Assembly (NCBI GenBank): GCA_049649525.1
Contig: JBARZE010000046.1
Span: 11,656 to 75,655 of the forward strand
Source: JAAURB01 sp049649525
Lineage (GTDB): Bacteria > Cyanobacteriota > Cyanobacteriia > Cyanobacteriales > Microcoleaceae
DNA length: 64,000 nucleotides
Direction of reading: 5' to 3'
A model generated the notes under the pieces. It did not search any database, was not told the DNA's origin, and saw only the letters and a list, made by a program, of their open reading frames with translations. How positions within the stretch are numbered: the stretch's first letter is position 1; each line of letters opens with the position of its first letter. Positions 1-9,476 of the stretch are shown one piece after another. A program made the translations under genes and the position numbers.

Positions 1-786
1 TACAGCCGGATTTGAGATTGTAGCGATCGCGATTTGTCCCAATCCTTCTTGTACTTCATCCTGGGTACTAAACCGAGTCATTAAGCAGCCTATCCGATGA
101 AAATCTTCGACAAAACGATTAATATTACCAGCGCTTTCTTCCCAACGAGGTTGATATTCATACACCGGACTACCATCATCTCGAACTTTAACAGTTGGAT
201 TTTTTATGGAATTAGTAAACCAGCCGATAATATTCTGCCAAGTTAATAGAATACTCAAGGTAATCGGCCGATCGGTTGGATTATGCGCGATCCATTCAAA
301 AATAGCAATCGGATAGCTACTTTCTTGATAGTTTCCGGCCCAAATTGGTGAGAGTTGTTCACAACTTAATTGGGCTTGAAATACATTTTCATAGACAAAC
401 CAACTGCGAGGATACAATGCATGATAAGTTCCGGTATTTTCTGCCGTTGGATACCATTTCCAAGCGGATAAACTGCCATCATTAGGGGGTTGAGTAGACA
501 AGGCATAAGCCTGTGATTTGCCGTTGACTTCTTCATAAATACTAAACTGGCAACCGGGAAGTGTAGAGAAAACGTGTTCACCGCCGTCGAGATGCCACAG
601 ATTAAAATCTCCCCGTGAAGATCGCCCGATACAACCTGCGCCAAACCCCCCCAAAGGCATCCCATGCCAGGGGCCATCATCTAAGTTACTGCTGTAGCGA
701 ACCGTATAGGGTTTTTCCCAGCCCTTACCAATTGGACGGTTCCAAGTTTGGGGCGGGATATTGTGACTCGGCGGTTGATTAATCAT
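1..786 (-). CDS. GH116 family glucosidase (GBA2-like), N-terminal part, cut by window edge
   Basis: The minus frame opens at an ATG at 786 and stays open to base 1, giving 262 residues with no stop, so the gene continues past the left edge. The translation has the glycine-rich N-terminal signature of bile-acid beta-glucosidase / glucosylceramidase GBA2 (PLGGFGAGCIGRSSRGDFN near residues 44-62), followed by the beta-sandwich region typical of the GH116 N-terminal domain (FEWIAHNPTDRPITLSILLTW). Family members hydrolyse beta-glucosides and some beta-xylosides or glucosylated lipids. The catalytic (alpha/alpha)6 domain lies outside the window, so activity cannot be judged. No signal peptide is visible, suggesting a cytoplasmic enzyme. 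A HIP1 octamer lies inside the gene at 23-30. Family assignment is from recognition of the motif; the substrate is unknown. Confidence 0.82.
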   Translation of the reverse strand, partial: MINQPPSHNIPPQTWNRPIGKGWEKPYTVRYSSNLDDGPWHGMPLGGFGAGCIGRSSRGDFNLWHLDGGEHVFSTLPGCQFSIYEEVNGKSQAYALSTQPPNDGSLSAWKWYPTAENTGTYHALYPRSWFVYENVFQAQLSCEQLSPIWAGNYQESSYPIAIFEWIAHNPTDRPITLSILLTWQNIIGWFTNSIKNPTVKVRDDGSPVYEYQPRWEESAGNINRFVEDFHRIGCLMTRFSTQDEVQEGLGQIAIATISNPAV

Positions 787-899
787 GGCGTTTATTGTAC
801 CGCCAATGGTTCACTTGTTGATCGGTATTTTTTGATTTTAGGATAAATGGATATTGACTCAGTTAAGATACTTTGGAACAATTCACTCTGACGATCGCA

Positions 900-2225
900 T
901 CAAACCAAAACTAAATTCTCAACTGGGATAAATTGGTCTTGCAAGGCAAAATCATCAACATTTAAAGCAATTCCCAAAATTTGTTGAGTGGCAGTAATTG
1001 TAATCACGGTATCATTGACAAAACCATCCCCTTCATAATCAATCAGTTGATTGTAATCGATATCGGCTTCAGTTAAGCCATCAGTCAGGGCAATTTTATC
1101 CCCATCATTAAACCAATCAAAATCTGTAATTACATCAATTTGACTGGGATCAAATCCGGCTTCATCGGTTCTTAAAATGAAGAAATCTCGACCAGAACCC
1201 CCTGTTAATTGATCGACCCCTAAATCACCCGAAAGGATATCGCTGCCTTGATCTCCGAACAGTTGATCGTTATCTTTACCGCCGAAAAGACGATCATCTT
1301 CTAATCCCCCAAATAGCCTATCTTGATCGCGATCGCCTCGGAGAAAATCATTCCCTGCTTCACCATATATTTCATCATTTTGTTGTCCTCCTAAGACTTC
1401 ATCATCTCCCCCACCCCCGTAGACGGTATCTTGTCCTTGATTGGGTAAAATTCGTTCACTGTCAAATGTGCCGAAAATGATATCATTTCCCCCGAGAGTC
1501 CATATTCCATCAGGATATTGATCGAGTTGTCCTTGAAACAAAGAGATATTTTCACCCGCTTCTGTGGCGAGTAATCGGGGGATTCCAGTCGGATCAGGTG
1601 TAAGGGTTAAAGAAGTATCGGCTGGAGAATTGGAATTGCGTTCGGAACGATCTGTTGACAGGTCAATGCCTAAATCGTTGCAAAGGATATCGCTGTTTTG
1701 ATTTGCCCACAGTTGATGGTTATCTCGACCGCCGAAAACACAATTATCTTCTGATATTCCAAATAACCTATTTTGATCGCCAAAACTTCTGGGAAAATCA
1801 TTCCCTACCTCATCCTGTATTTGATCATTCTGTGGTTCTGCGAAAGTCGTTTCATCTCCCCCACCCTCAAAGACAATATCTTGTCCTAGATTAGGTAAAA
1901 TTTGTTCACTATCGAATGCGTCGAAAATCACATCCGATCCTACAAGCGTCGATATCTCGTTGGCAAACGGATCGAGTTGTTCTTCAAACACAATATCTTG
2001 TTCTAGATTAGGTAAAATTTGTTCAATATCAAATGTGCTGAAAACCTCGTCCGATCCCCCAAGCGTCAATATCACCTCAGGAAATTGATTGAGTTGTCCT
2101 TCAAACACAGAGATATTTTCATCCACTTCTATGACGGGTAAACGAGGAATCTCCTCAGATCCAGATGTGAAGGTTAAAGAGGTATCGGATTGAGAATCGA
2201 ATGGAAAGATATCAACTGTATCCAT
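900..2225 (-). CDS. RTX-like calcium-binding repeat protein with a decayed internal duplication
   Basis: The protein is 441 residues. Residues about 266-346 contain a run of RTX/hemolysin-type nonapeptides (GGGGDDEVLGG, GEAGNDFLRG, GGLEDDRLFGG, GGSGRDFF). A C-terminal part (about 347-441) with the DVITDFDWFNDGDKI pattern often follows RTX repeats in cyanobacterial proteins. RTX repeats bind calcium and usually mark proteins secreted through type I systems; no signal peptide is seen, which fits. Residues 14-196 are a second, older copy of the same architecture: 116-196 aligns with 266-346 but has lost many of the Gly and Asp residues that bind calcium. The block ending in ILPN..QD occurs three times (about 40-77, 79-116, 230-266). 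No enzyme domain is present; a surface or extracellular matrix role is an inference. Confidence 0.8.
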   Translation of the reverse strand: MDTVDIFPFDSQSDTSLTFTSGSEEIPRLPVIEVDENISVFEGQLNQFPEVILTLGGSDEVFSTFDIEQILPNLEQDIVFEEQLDPFANEISTLVGSDVIFDAFDSEQILPNLGQDIVFEGGGDETTFAEPQNDQIQDEVGNDFPRSFGDQNRLFGISEDNCVFGGRDNHQLWANQNSDILCNDLGIDLSTDRSERNSNSPADTSLTLTPDPTGIPRLLATEAGENISLFQGQLDQYPDGIWTLGGNDIIFGTFDSERILPNQGQDTVYGGGGDDEVLGGQQNDEIYGEAGNDFLRGDRDQDRLFGGLEDDRLFGGKDNDQLFGDQGSDILSGDLGVDQLTGGSGRDFFILRTDEAGFDPSQIDVITDFDWFNDGDKIALTDGLTEADIDYNQLIDYEGDGFVNDTVITITATQQILGIALNVDDFALQDQFIPVENLVLV

Positions 2226-2353
2226 AACACTTAAGAAATTAATTGTAGATAAACTGTATCAATTTAGGTTTGATGATTCAATGCCGAAATCGGCAATCGG
2301 CTTTTCTGATTGAGGGAATTTGAGTGGGTTGTTTTCAGTAATGGGTGAAGCTG

Positions 2354-3277
2354 TTAACAAGAGGTGATTAAGTCTCTCTTCTGTTTGTTCGGTAGAGAGA
2401 GATTAGCAGATGCTGTTTTTAAGTTAGGATACTTTTTGGTTCGACGTTCAACTTCAGCAATAAAGAGATTCCGATACAGATCATTAACAATACTTTTACC
2501 GACTGAAGTTACATCTAGATATTGTAATCCGGTTTGAATGTATTGATATACAACATTCCAGAAAAATTCAGGATAAGCCCGTTTTATGTCTTCAGGGGTT
2601 TGATAACCGAGTTGTTGATGAACACCAAGTTCTTTAAACTCCTGAAATAAAGCGGTTGTTTTTTGTAAATAGTTTGGATCGGCCAATTGACCGATTAAAT
2701 CAGCCGCCCGAACCAGTCCCGGATAGTTGATTGTATCTTGATAAAGTGGATCGGAGGGAACCGGAAAACGGGTTAATTCAATATTTTGTTGAATTTGATC
2801 GATATCGACTCCGCGATACTGGCTGAGGGTTTGTTCAACGAAGCATTTACTGCGATCGACATGATAAGGAGTTAGACTCGCATCAGTGGTTTCAGGGGGT
2901 AGATAAAGCAGTTGTTGATCCCGCCGAGTCGTAAATAATTGATTGCTGAGTTGATCTTGATCGCAAATCCCCTTAATATAACCGATATCATGACACAATA
3001 AAGCAATAATTGTTTGTAACCAATCTGTTGCCGAAACGTTACCCTCTCTAATTAATTTCCCTTCTAAAATCGCTTGTCCTGTTAAGGTAACTAGTACTGT
3101 ATGTTCTACATTATGGTAGGGTGCATCGCTTTGCATAATTTTACGCAGGGTTACATTAGCAATAGAACTTATTAGTTCTACAGAATCAAGGGGGGCGTGA
3201 GAATATAGCTTGCGATAGCAAACCAATAAACTTTTAATACAACGAATTATCATGGCTTCTTGAGTTAGGCAATACAT
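2354..3277 (-). CDS. HD-domain metal-dependent phosphohydrolase-like protein
   Basis: The product is 307 residues. YHNVEHT at 54-60 and CHDIGY at 95-100 match the H...HD metal-binding signature of HD/PDEase-type hydrolases, including the YHN..H pattern of class I cyclic nucleotide phosphodiesterases. The last metal ligand of the PDE motif (HDxxH) is replaced by Tyr, so it is not a canonical cAMP/cGMP phosphodiesterase. There are no membrane segments and no sensory domain, so it is probably a soluble single-domain hydrolase acting on a phosphoester or nucleotide. The ATG at 3277 is used; a second ATG eight codons in is an alternative. It stands alone, convergent to nothing and divergent from the TIR-AAA gene 378 bases away. 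Substrate unknown. Confidence 0.75.
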   Translation of the reverse strand: MYCLTQEAMIIRCIKSLLVCYRKLYSHAPLDSVELISSIANVTLRKIMQSDAPYHNVEHTVLVTLTGQAILEGKLIREGNVSATDWLQTIIALLCHDIGYIKGICDQDQLSNQLFTTRRDQQLLYLPPETTDASLTPYHVDRSKCFVEQTLSQYRGVDIDQIQQNIELTRFPVPSDPLYQDTINYPGLVRAADLIGQLADPNYLQKTTALFQEFKELGVHQQLGYQTPEDIKRAYPEFFWNVVYQYIQTGLQYLDVTSVGKSIVNDLYRNLFIAEVERRTKKYPNLKTASANLSLPNKQKRDLITSC

Positions 3278-3655
3278 CGGGTTAACTCCAGTTTATTGTG
3301 AAATAATGAATATGGGATTAACAGAATTATCTACAGCTTAGTCTAAAAAAAATCAGATGAAAACCATAAAAACTCATAACCACAAAAAAAAATACTCATC
3401 CGTATAATTACTATTTTACTACCACGATTTTAATTACCTCCCCAGCTTCAGAGAACCTCATAAATTCTCATTAATCATCTAATTCAATCATGTTGATCTC
3501 AGAGAAAACTCGCAGTTTAATAAATTCTGTGATTTGAATCACATTAAAATTGCGGATTTTACATAAAATAAAATTAAAATTTTGCAATAGGGATATACCT
3601 ATGTAAAATAAATTTATCCGTCTTTTCAACCAATCTATCTAGCTCTCAAACCACT
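3278..3655. other. AT-rich divergent intergenic region
   Basis: This is 378 bases between the divergent HD gene (minus) and the TIR-AAA gene (plus). It is strongly AT-rich with A and T runs and holds no open frame of note. It should contain the promoters of both genes. I see no convincing -35/-10 pair or operator that I could defend. Confidence 0.5.
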
Positions 3656-5575
3656 ATGAATGCTCAAGAAGCATTAGATTTTATAGACGCGCTCGTTTAT
3701 ACGAAACAAAATAAACATCTAAATGACTTAGAAAGAGAAGTTTTTATTGGCTCTTGGGCTGGAAAAACTTATACAGAAATTAGCCCATTTAATACTCAAT
3801 ATATTGAGCGAAATGTAGCTTATAAATTATGGCAAAAAATTTCTCATGCCATAGGGGAAAAGGTAACAAAAAAAACAATCAAGGGTGCAGTTGAACGATG
3901 CATTCAGCTTTATCCTCTTTGTCAAAATGTCTTAATTAATTATCATCAACATGAACCGGATAGTCATTTAGCCCAAGAATTAAATGAGGCAATTGCTTTA
4001 GCAGGACATCATGTTCGTACTATAGCCATCGGTAAAGTTCCGAGTTCGTGGCCAGCTTCTGATGCGGCTTGGTTATCTCAAATTGATCAAGAACTTGAGC
4101 GTTGTCACTACTTAATTTTGCTACTGTCTCCTCAGGCGGTCATGAGTGAAATCGTGATTGAACAGTTAAGAAAAGCCAAAGAGAGACAGAATCCTTTACT
4201 CAATTCTCCCCCAGTTATTTTACCCATTCGAGTTAACTGTCCGGCGACACTTCCCTTCAATCATGATCTACGAAATTATCTGCTCGGAACCTGTCAACGA
4301 GAGTGGAAATCAGCCGCTGATACACCGATTATTATCCAAGAAATTCTTAACTTTTTATCTAATAATGTAGAATGGATCCCACAGCAGGATGCCATTCCCT
4401 GTTGGGAAGAATGGAAAACAGTAGGTATTGAAGAATGGGAACGGGAAATCAATACAGCATTTCATGAAGGGAATTCTCTGGTATCTCAACCACTCATACC
4501 TGACATTTCAGTAAAAATTCCTTCCCCTTTACCCGTTGCAGAACCGGAATTGCCTCGAGGTCAAGTTCGTTTAGAATCTGCCTTTTATATTCGACGAAAT
4601 CCTTATGAGTCTCAATGTTATCAGGAAATTCTCCATCCGGGTGCATTAATTCGCTTAAAAGCACCTCGTCAAATGGGAAAAACATCCCTAATGGCAAGAA
4701 TACTCGATCGCGCTCGAGAACAGGGATATCGAACCGTTCCTTTGAGTTTTCAGCACGCGGATAAAGGAATATTTGCTAATTTAAATTCACTCTTACGTTG
4801 GTTTTGTGCTCGTGTTGCTCGGAAGTTACGTTTACCTTATTTAGTTGAGGATTACTGGACAGAAACATTTGGGAGTAAAGATAACTGTACTGCCTTTTTT
4901 GAAGATTGTTTGCTACCGGAAACTGAAACCCCTTTAGTCCTCGGATTAGATGAAGTAGATCGAGTATTTCAATATCCGAAAATTGCAGATGATTTCTTTA
5001 GTTTATTACGCGCTTGGTATGAAGAAGCAGGCTATGGTAATCCGGATAGCGAACTGTGGCAAAAACTGCGATTAGTTATTGTTCATTCCACCGAAGTCTA
5101 TATCCCGTTAGATATTAATCAATCCCCTTTTAATGTAGGATTACCGATTCATTTACCCGAATTTTCACCCGAGCAAGTGCATGATTTAGCGCTGCGTCAT
5201 GGGTTAAATTTAACGGAGATACAAATTCAAAATTTAATGCAATTAATTGGCGGACATCCTTATTTAATTCGCTTAGCATTTTATCATATTGTTCGACAAC
5301 AACTCACTTTATCTCAACTCCTCGAAACGGCTTCAACCGAAGCCGGAATATACAGCGATCATTTACGGCGACATTTATGGAATTTACAACAGCATCCTGA
5401 ATTAGCAGAGGCGTTTTATCAAGTGGTAAAACAGCAAACCCCTGTAGAAGTGAAGCCCGCTTTCGCATTTAAATTACATAGCATGGGATTAGTTCATTTA
5501 CAAGCCGATCGTGTGATTCCACGATTTGAATTATACCGAGATTATTTTAGTCATCGCTTGACTGTCTCAGCTTAA
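3656..5575 (+). CDS. HTH - TIR - AAA-like (STAND-type) P-loop protein
   Basis: The product is 639 residues in three parts. Residues 1-85 form a helical HTH-like N-terminus of the type seen at the head of cyanobacterial vWA-MoxR-associated/STAND proteins. Residues about 89-235 are a TIR-like domain (NVLINYHQHEPDSHLAQEL, then LILLLSPQAVMSEIVIEQL); E169 sits where the NADase glutamate of catalytic TIRs lies. Residues 300-639 are an AAA-like domain (PF14516 type) with Walker A APRQMGKTS (336-344) and Walker B LVLGLDEVD (427-435). TIR domains in bacteria often cleave NAD+ or make signal nucleotides on infection; the ATPase would be the switch. The next gene starts 42 bases downstream at its likely ATG and carries a related AAA-like domain, so the two probably act together. 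Defence versus general signalling cannot be decided here. Confidence 0.82.
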   Translation: MNAQEALDFIDALVYTKQNKHLNDLEREVFIGSWAGKTYTEISPFNTQYIERNVAYKLWQKISHAIGEKVTKKTIKGAVERCIQLYPLCQNVLINYHQHEPDSHLAQELNEAIALAGHHVRTIAIGKVPSSWPASDAAWLSQIDQELERCHYLILLLSPQAVMSEIVIEQLRKAKERQNPLLNSPPVILPIRVNCPATLPFNHDLRNYLLGTCQREWKSAADTPIIIQEILNFLSNNVEWIPQQDAIPCWEEWKTVGIEEWEREINTAFHEGNSLVSQPLIPDISVKIPSPLPVAEPELPRGQVRLESAFYIRRNPYESQCYQEILHPGALIRLKAPRQMGKTSLMARILDRAREQGYRTVPLSFQHADKGIFANLNSLLRWFCARVARKLRLPYLVEDYWTETFGSKDNCTAFFEDCLLPETETPLVLGLDEVDRVFQYPKIADDFFSLLRAWYEEAGYGNPDSELWQKLRLVIVHSTEVYIPLDINQSPFNVGLPIHLPEFSPEQVHDLALRHGLNLTEIQIQNLMQLIGGHPYLIRLAFYHIVRQQLTLSQLLETASTEAGIYSDHLRRHLWNLQQHPELAEAFYQVVKQQTPVEVKPAFAFKLHSMGLVHLQADRVIPRFELYRDYFSHRLTVSA

Positions 5576-5617
5576 TTCTTACTAATCTAATTTTTGTTTG
5601 ACTCTAATATAATTATT

Positions 5618-8600
5618 ATGATGAATCTAAGTTATAAAGTAGGTGGACATCTTCCTGTAGATGCACCAACCTATGTAATTCGACAAGCTGACGGGCAACT
5701 TTATGAAGCCTTAAAAGCCGGAAATTTTTGTTATGTTCTCAACTCTCGTCAGATGGGAAAAACTAGTCTAAGAGTGCGAGTAATGCATCAATTACAAGCA
5801 GAAGGAATGAGTTGTGCTGCAGTTGATTTAACAAAAATTGGTTCACAAGATATTACACCCGATCAATGGTATGCCGGAATTATGCGGCGGTTAGTCAGAC
5901 AGTTTCATTTACCCATTCAGTTAAACTCTTGGTTGCGCGATCTCGAATTTATTTCTCCTGTTCAACGCTTCAGTGAATTTATAGAGTTATTAATTGAATT
6001 AATCCCACAACAGAGCATAATTTTTATTGACGAAATTGATAGTATTCTCAGCCTGAGCTTTAATACAGATGACTTTTTTGCCTTCATTCGTAATTGTGAT
6101 GAGTATGGAGTTTTAACTTTTGCATTGTTTGGTGTTGCCACCCCCTTAGATTTAATTCATGACCGAACTCGTACCCCATTTAATGTAGGTCGGGCAATTG
6201 AATTACAGGGATTCAAACTCTCTGAAGTTCAACCTCTCATTCAGGGACTCAGTGGCTTTGTCAACCACCCACAGCGAGTCATAGAATCTATTTTAAAATG
6301 GACGGGCGGTCAACCTTTTCTAACTCAAAAGCTTTGTAATATTATTCAAAATTATGCTTATATTCAGGATGATTTTAAATCTTTATCAACTCATAAAATT
6401 GATATTTTTATAGAGGAAATGGTTAAAACAAAAATTTTAGAAAATTGGGAATCTCAAGATGAACCTTCTCATCTTAAAACGATTCGAGATCGATTACTGA
6501 AACCTGATAATACTTTAATTTCTCGCCTACGATTTTATCAAAATATTTTACAAAATAACTCAATTCCATCTTATGATAGCGATGAGCAACGAGAACTACA
6601 GCTTTCTGGATTAGTCGTCAAAAGAAACCAAACTCTTCAAGTTTATAATCAGATTTATTCTTCAGTATTTAATCAAAAATGGGTTGATAAAATTTTACGA
6701 ACTTTATCTCCTACGATTGCTCAAATAATTGCCGATCTACAGAAAAAACTAATTTCTTCATTTCATAAAATGGAAGGTCAAGAATTTGATGATATCCTCT
6801 ATGAAATTTTAGGAGAATTCACATCAAAATTAGCAGAATTACTACTGGTTGACTATGTGACAATTTATTTAATTGATAAAAATAAAAATGAAATTTGGTC
6901 GATTAGTGCTAAGAGTAGCAATCAATCCACTAAAATTCAAATTGTAGAAAATACTCAAACTGCGGCACGAGTCACAATTTTTAAGCGGGCTGTTAATTTA
7001 CCTTCTCAGCTTTCAAAAGATTGGTATTTTGAAGTAGCGGAAAATTATACCCAACGAACAAATTACCAGATTTATAATCAATTAACAATTCCGTTACTGA
7101 ATGAGCGTAAAAGTATATTTGCCTTTCTACATTTAGCCAATAAGTTAAAGTCGGCTAAAGAAATTGATCTGTCTTTGATTGAACAAATTGATCCAGAAGG
7201 ATTTATAGAAGAAGATCACAAACAATTATCACAGTGTGCTCCGGCGCTGCAACACTTAATAGAAAGTTGTTACGATAGTTATAAACTCGCTCAGAAGATT
7301 CAAGCCTCTGAAGCACTGTTAAAAGCAACTCAATCGGTTTCTTTTAGTAGCTTAGATTCAGAAGAAATTATTCAACGAGTCATGGAAGCCGCCAAGCGAT
7401 TAATGAATGCCGATCGCAGTACATTGTGGCTAGTCGATCAAAAAACTCAAGAATTGTGGACGAAAGTATTATTTGAAGATGGTGCAACTCGAGAAATTCG
7501 GATTAAAATTGGTGAAGGTTTTGCAGGTCTTGTGGCACAGGATTGTCAGCCTTTAAATATTCCTTTTGATCTCTATCATCATCCCAATTCTCAAACCTCA
7601 AAAAAAACAGATCAACAAACTGGATATCGAACCTGTAGTTTATTATGTATGCCAGTTTGGAGTCCAGATAGAGAATTACTCGGAGTGACTCAATTAATTA
7701 ACAGACGTAAACAAGGAGAATTCCCCGAATATGATCCAGATGATTGGCCAGAAGCACCTGAATATTTTGAAGCAAGTTTTGATGAAAATAGTCAAAAGTA
7801 TATGCAAATTTTCAATTCCCAAGTCGGGGTAGCTTTACAAAATGCAAAGCAGTTTGAGGCAATGAAAGAACAGGTGGAAAATTCACCTAAACAAATTATT
7901 AGTCAGACCCTATCTATGTTAACTCAAGTGATGGATGGTCAAGGATTTGATGAAATTTTAAATGCAACTTTGCGCTCTATTACTTTAAAAGTTGGTCAAT
8001 TGTTAAATGCAGATCGAACGACTATTTTCTTATTTGATCCAGAACGAAAAGAATTTTGGTCAATTATTGCTGAAACCGAAGAAGGACACGCTTTAGAAAT
8101 TCGAGTTTCCGCTGATAAAGGCATTGTTGGAGAGGTGGCAGCGAATAAACAAGTAATTAATATTCCCTATGATTTTTATGATGATCCACGTTCTGATGTT
8201 GCTAAAGAACAGGATAAAAAGAATAATTATCGCACCTATTCAATGCTGGCTTTTCCGCTTTTAAATGAACAAGGAGATTTAATTGCTGTTGTACAAGCGA
8301 TTAATAAGCTTAAGCCTTCTTACCCATCTGAAGCGGCATTAATTGATAAAATAGATCTAAATAGTTTTGTTTTAGAAGATGAAAAACATTTTTCAGAAAA
8401 TGCACCATTAATTCAGATGATTTTAGATAGTTTTTGTTCTTATCATAAAACAGCTCAAGGACAAAGAGTGGCTGCTGCATTAATGGCAGCTACCCGTTCA
8501 ATTAACCAAAGTGGAACTAATATTGATGAGATTCTTCAACGAGTCATGAATGCAGCCAAAGAGCTGATGATGGCTGACCGCAGTACGTTATGGTTAGTCG

Positions 8601-9061
8601 ATTATCAACATCAAGAATTATGGACAAAATTGGTCTTTCAAAATGGATTAAAACAAGAAATTAGAGTGCCTATTGGTCAAGGATATGTTGGGAAAGTGGC
8701 TGAAATGGGAGTTCCCCTTAATATGCCCTATGATTTATATGAATATCCCGACTCTAAAACTGCACAAAATACGGATAAAAAAACTGGATATCGAACTTAT
8801 AGTTTATTGTGTATGCCTGTTTGGAATCCTGACGGAGAATTAATTGCAGTCACTCAATTAGTCAACAAAAAGAGATCTAATGAAGAAATTGAACCGATTT
8901 CAAACGCCGATCAATTAATTCCTCAGTTATATCAAGCTAGCTTTGATGAAAGCGATCAAAGATATATGCAAATCTTTAATAATCAAGTGGGTGTTATTCT
9001 CCACAATGCAGAATTAATAGCAGTATTAAACGAGCAGTTAAACAACAATAATAGTATTTAA
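5618..9061 (+). CDS. AAA-like P-loop ATPase fused to four GAF domains
   Basis: I place the start at the ATG at 5618 (another ATG follows at 5621); the frame is open back to a TTG at 5594, which adds eight poorly conserved residues. The protein is about 1147 residues. The AAA-like (PF14516-type) N-terminus has Walker A NSRQMGKTS (about 42-50) and Walker B IIFIDEIDS (about 134-142). Four GAF domains follow at roughly 385-560, 590-755, 765-950 and 975-1140. GAF2 and GAF4 are close copies (ADRSTLWLVD, TGYRT.SLLCMPVW), as are GAF1 and GAF3, so a GAF pair was duplicated. None shows the chromophore Cys of bilin-binding GAFs in an obvious place. There is no kinase, cyclase or phosphatase output domain, so the ATPase itself, or the upstream TIR-AAA protein, is the likely output. 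Confidence 0.85.
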   Translation: MMNLSYKVGGHLPVDAPTYVIRQADGQLYEALKAGNFCYVLNSRQMGKTSLRVRVMHQLQAEGMSCAAVDLTKIGSQDITPDQWYAGIMRRLVRQFHLPIQLNSWLRDLEFISPVQRFSEFIELLIELIPQQSIIFIDEIDSILSLSFNTDDFFAFIRNCDEYGVLTFALFGVATPLDLIHDRTRTPFNVGRAIELQGFKLSEVQPLIQGLSGFVNHPQRVIESILKWTGGQPFLTQKLCNIIQNYAYIQDDFKSLSTHKIDIFIEEMVKTKILENWESQDEPSHLKTIRDRLLKPDNTLISRLRFYQNILQNNSIPSYDSDEQRELQLSGLVVKRNQTLQVYNQIYSSVFNQKWVDKILRTLSPTIAQIIADLQKKLISSFHKMEGQEFDDILYEILGEFTSKLAELLLVDYVTIYLIDKNKNEIWSISAKSSNQSTKIQIVENTQTAARVTIFKRAVNLPSQLSKDWYFEVAENYTQRTNYQIYNQLTIPLLNERKSIFAFLHLANKLKSAKEIDLSLIEQIDPEGFIEEDHKQLSQCAPALQHLIESCYDSYKLAQKIQASEALLKATQSVSFSSLDSEEIIQRVMEAAKRLMNADRSTLWLVDQKTQELWTKVLFEDGATREIRIKIGEGFAGLVAQDCQPLNIPFDLYHHPNSQTSKKTDQQTGYRTCSLLCMPVWSPDRELLGVTQLINRRKQGEFPEYDPDDWPEAPEYFEASFDENSQKYMQIFNSQVGVALQNAKQFEAMKEQVENSPKQIISQTLSMLTQVMDGQGFDEILNATLRSITLKVGQLLNADRTTIFLFDPERKEFWSIIAETEEGHALEIRVSADKGIVGEVAANKQVINIPYDFYDDPRSDVAKEQDKKNNYRTYSMLAFPLLNEQGDLIAVVQAINKLKPSYPSEAALIDKIDLNSFVLEDEKHFSENAPLIQMILDSFCSYHKTAQGQRVAAALMAATRSINQSGTNIDEILQRVMNAAKELMMADRSTLWLVDYQHQELWTKLVFQNGLKQEIRVPIGQGYVGKVAEMGVPLNMPYDLYEYPDSKTAQNTDKKTGYRTYSLLCMPVWNPDGELIAVTQLVNKKRSNEEIEPISNADQLIPQLYQASFDESDQRYMQIFNNQVGVILHNAELIAVLNEQLNNNNSI

Positions 9062-9476
9062 GATAATAATTTGATAAAGATTCAACTTTCTATATTTCCA
9101 GATCGTGCTGAGGTTAACCTCAATATTGTGATATCCTATTTGTATCTAAAGCTATAGCCCGTGGGTCCCGAGTAGCATAAGATCTGAGAATATCCAATTT
9201 TTGATGTCTATTTTAATTTTCGCCGTGGTCAAACTGAATTGATCCCGGTAAAATAAGGATATCTTTCAGAAGTGGTTATGATAAAAATGATTAAAAATAG
9301 TTTTATAAAATTATGAGTCTTAGTAATGTAGGAAATTACATCAATGTTCAGTGTCAAAAAAACAGCGATTCAATCCGCAATCAATTTGCTTCTAAAACTT
9401 GATGTAGATTGGAGGCTGGTGAACTTTAAAATACTGTTGATTCTTATCCCATCATCGCATCTACCCTAGCCTCAGT
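9062..9476. other. Intergenic region before the GUN4-domain gene
   Basis: These 415 bases follow the AAA-GAF gene. They contain an ATG frame of only 29 codons at 9314 that resembles nothing I recognise. No clear terminator hairpin or promoter motif could be supported. The ATG of the next gene at 9477 has no strong ribosome-binding site. Confidence 0.4.

Noticed and set aside
366..680. 104-codon frame inside the GH116 gene
   Set aside because: It is out of frame with the clear GH116 reading and has no supporting features.
9314..9403. 29-codon ATG frame in the spacer before the GUN4 gene
   Set aside because: No ribosome site, no family, no conservation that can be judged.
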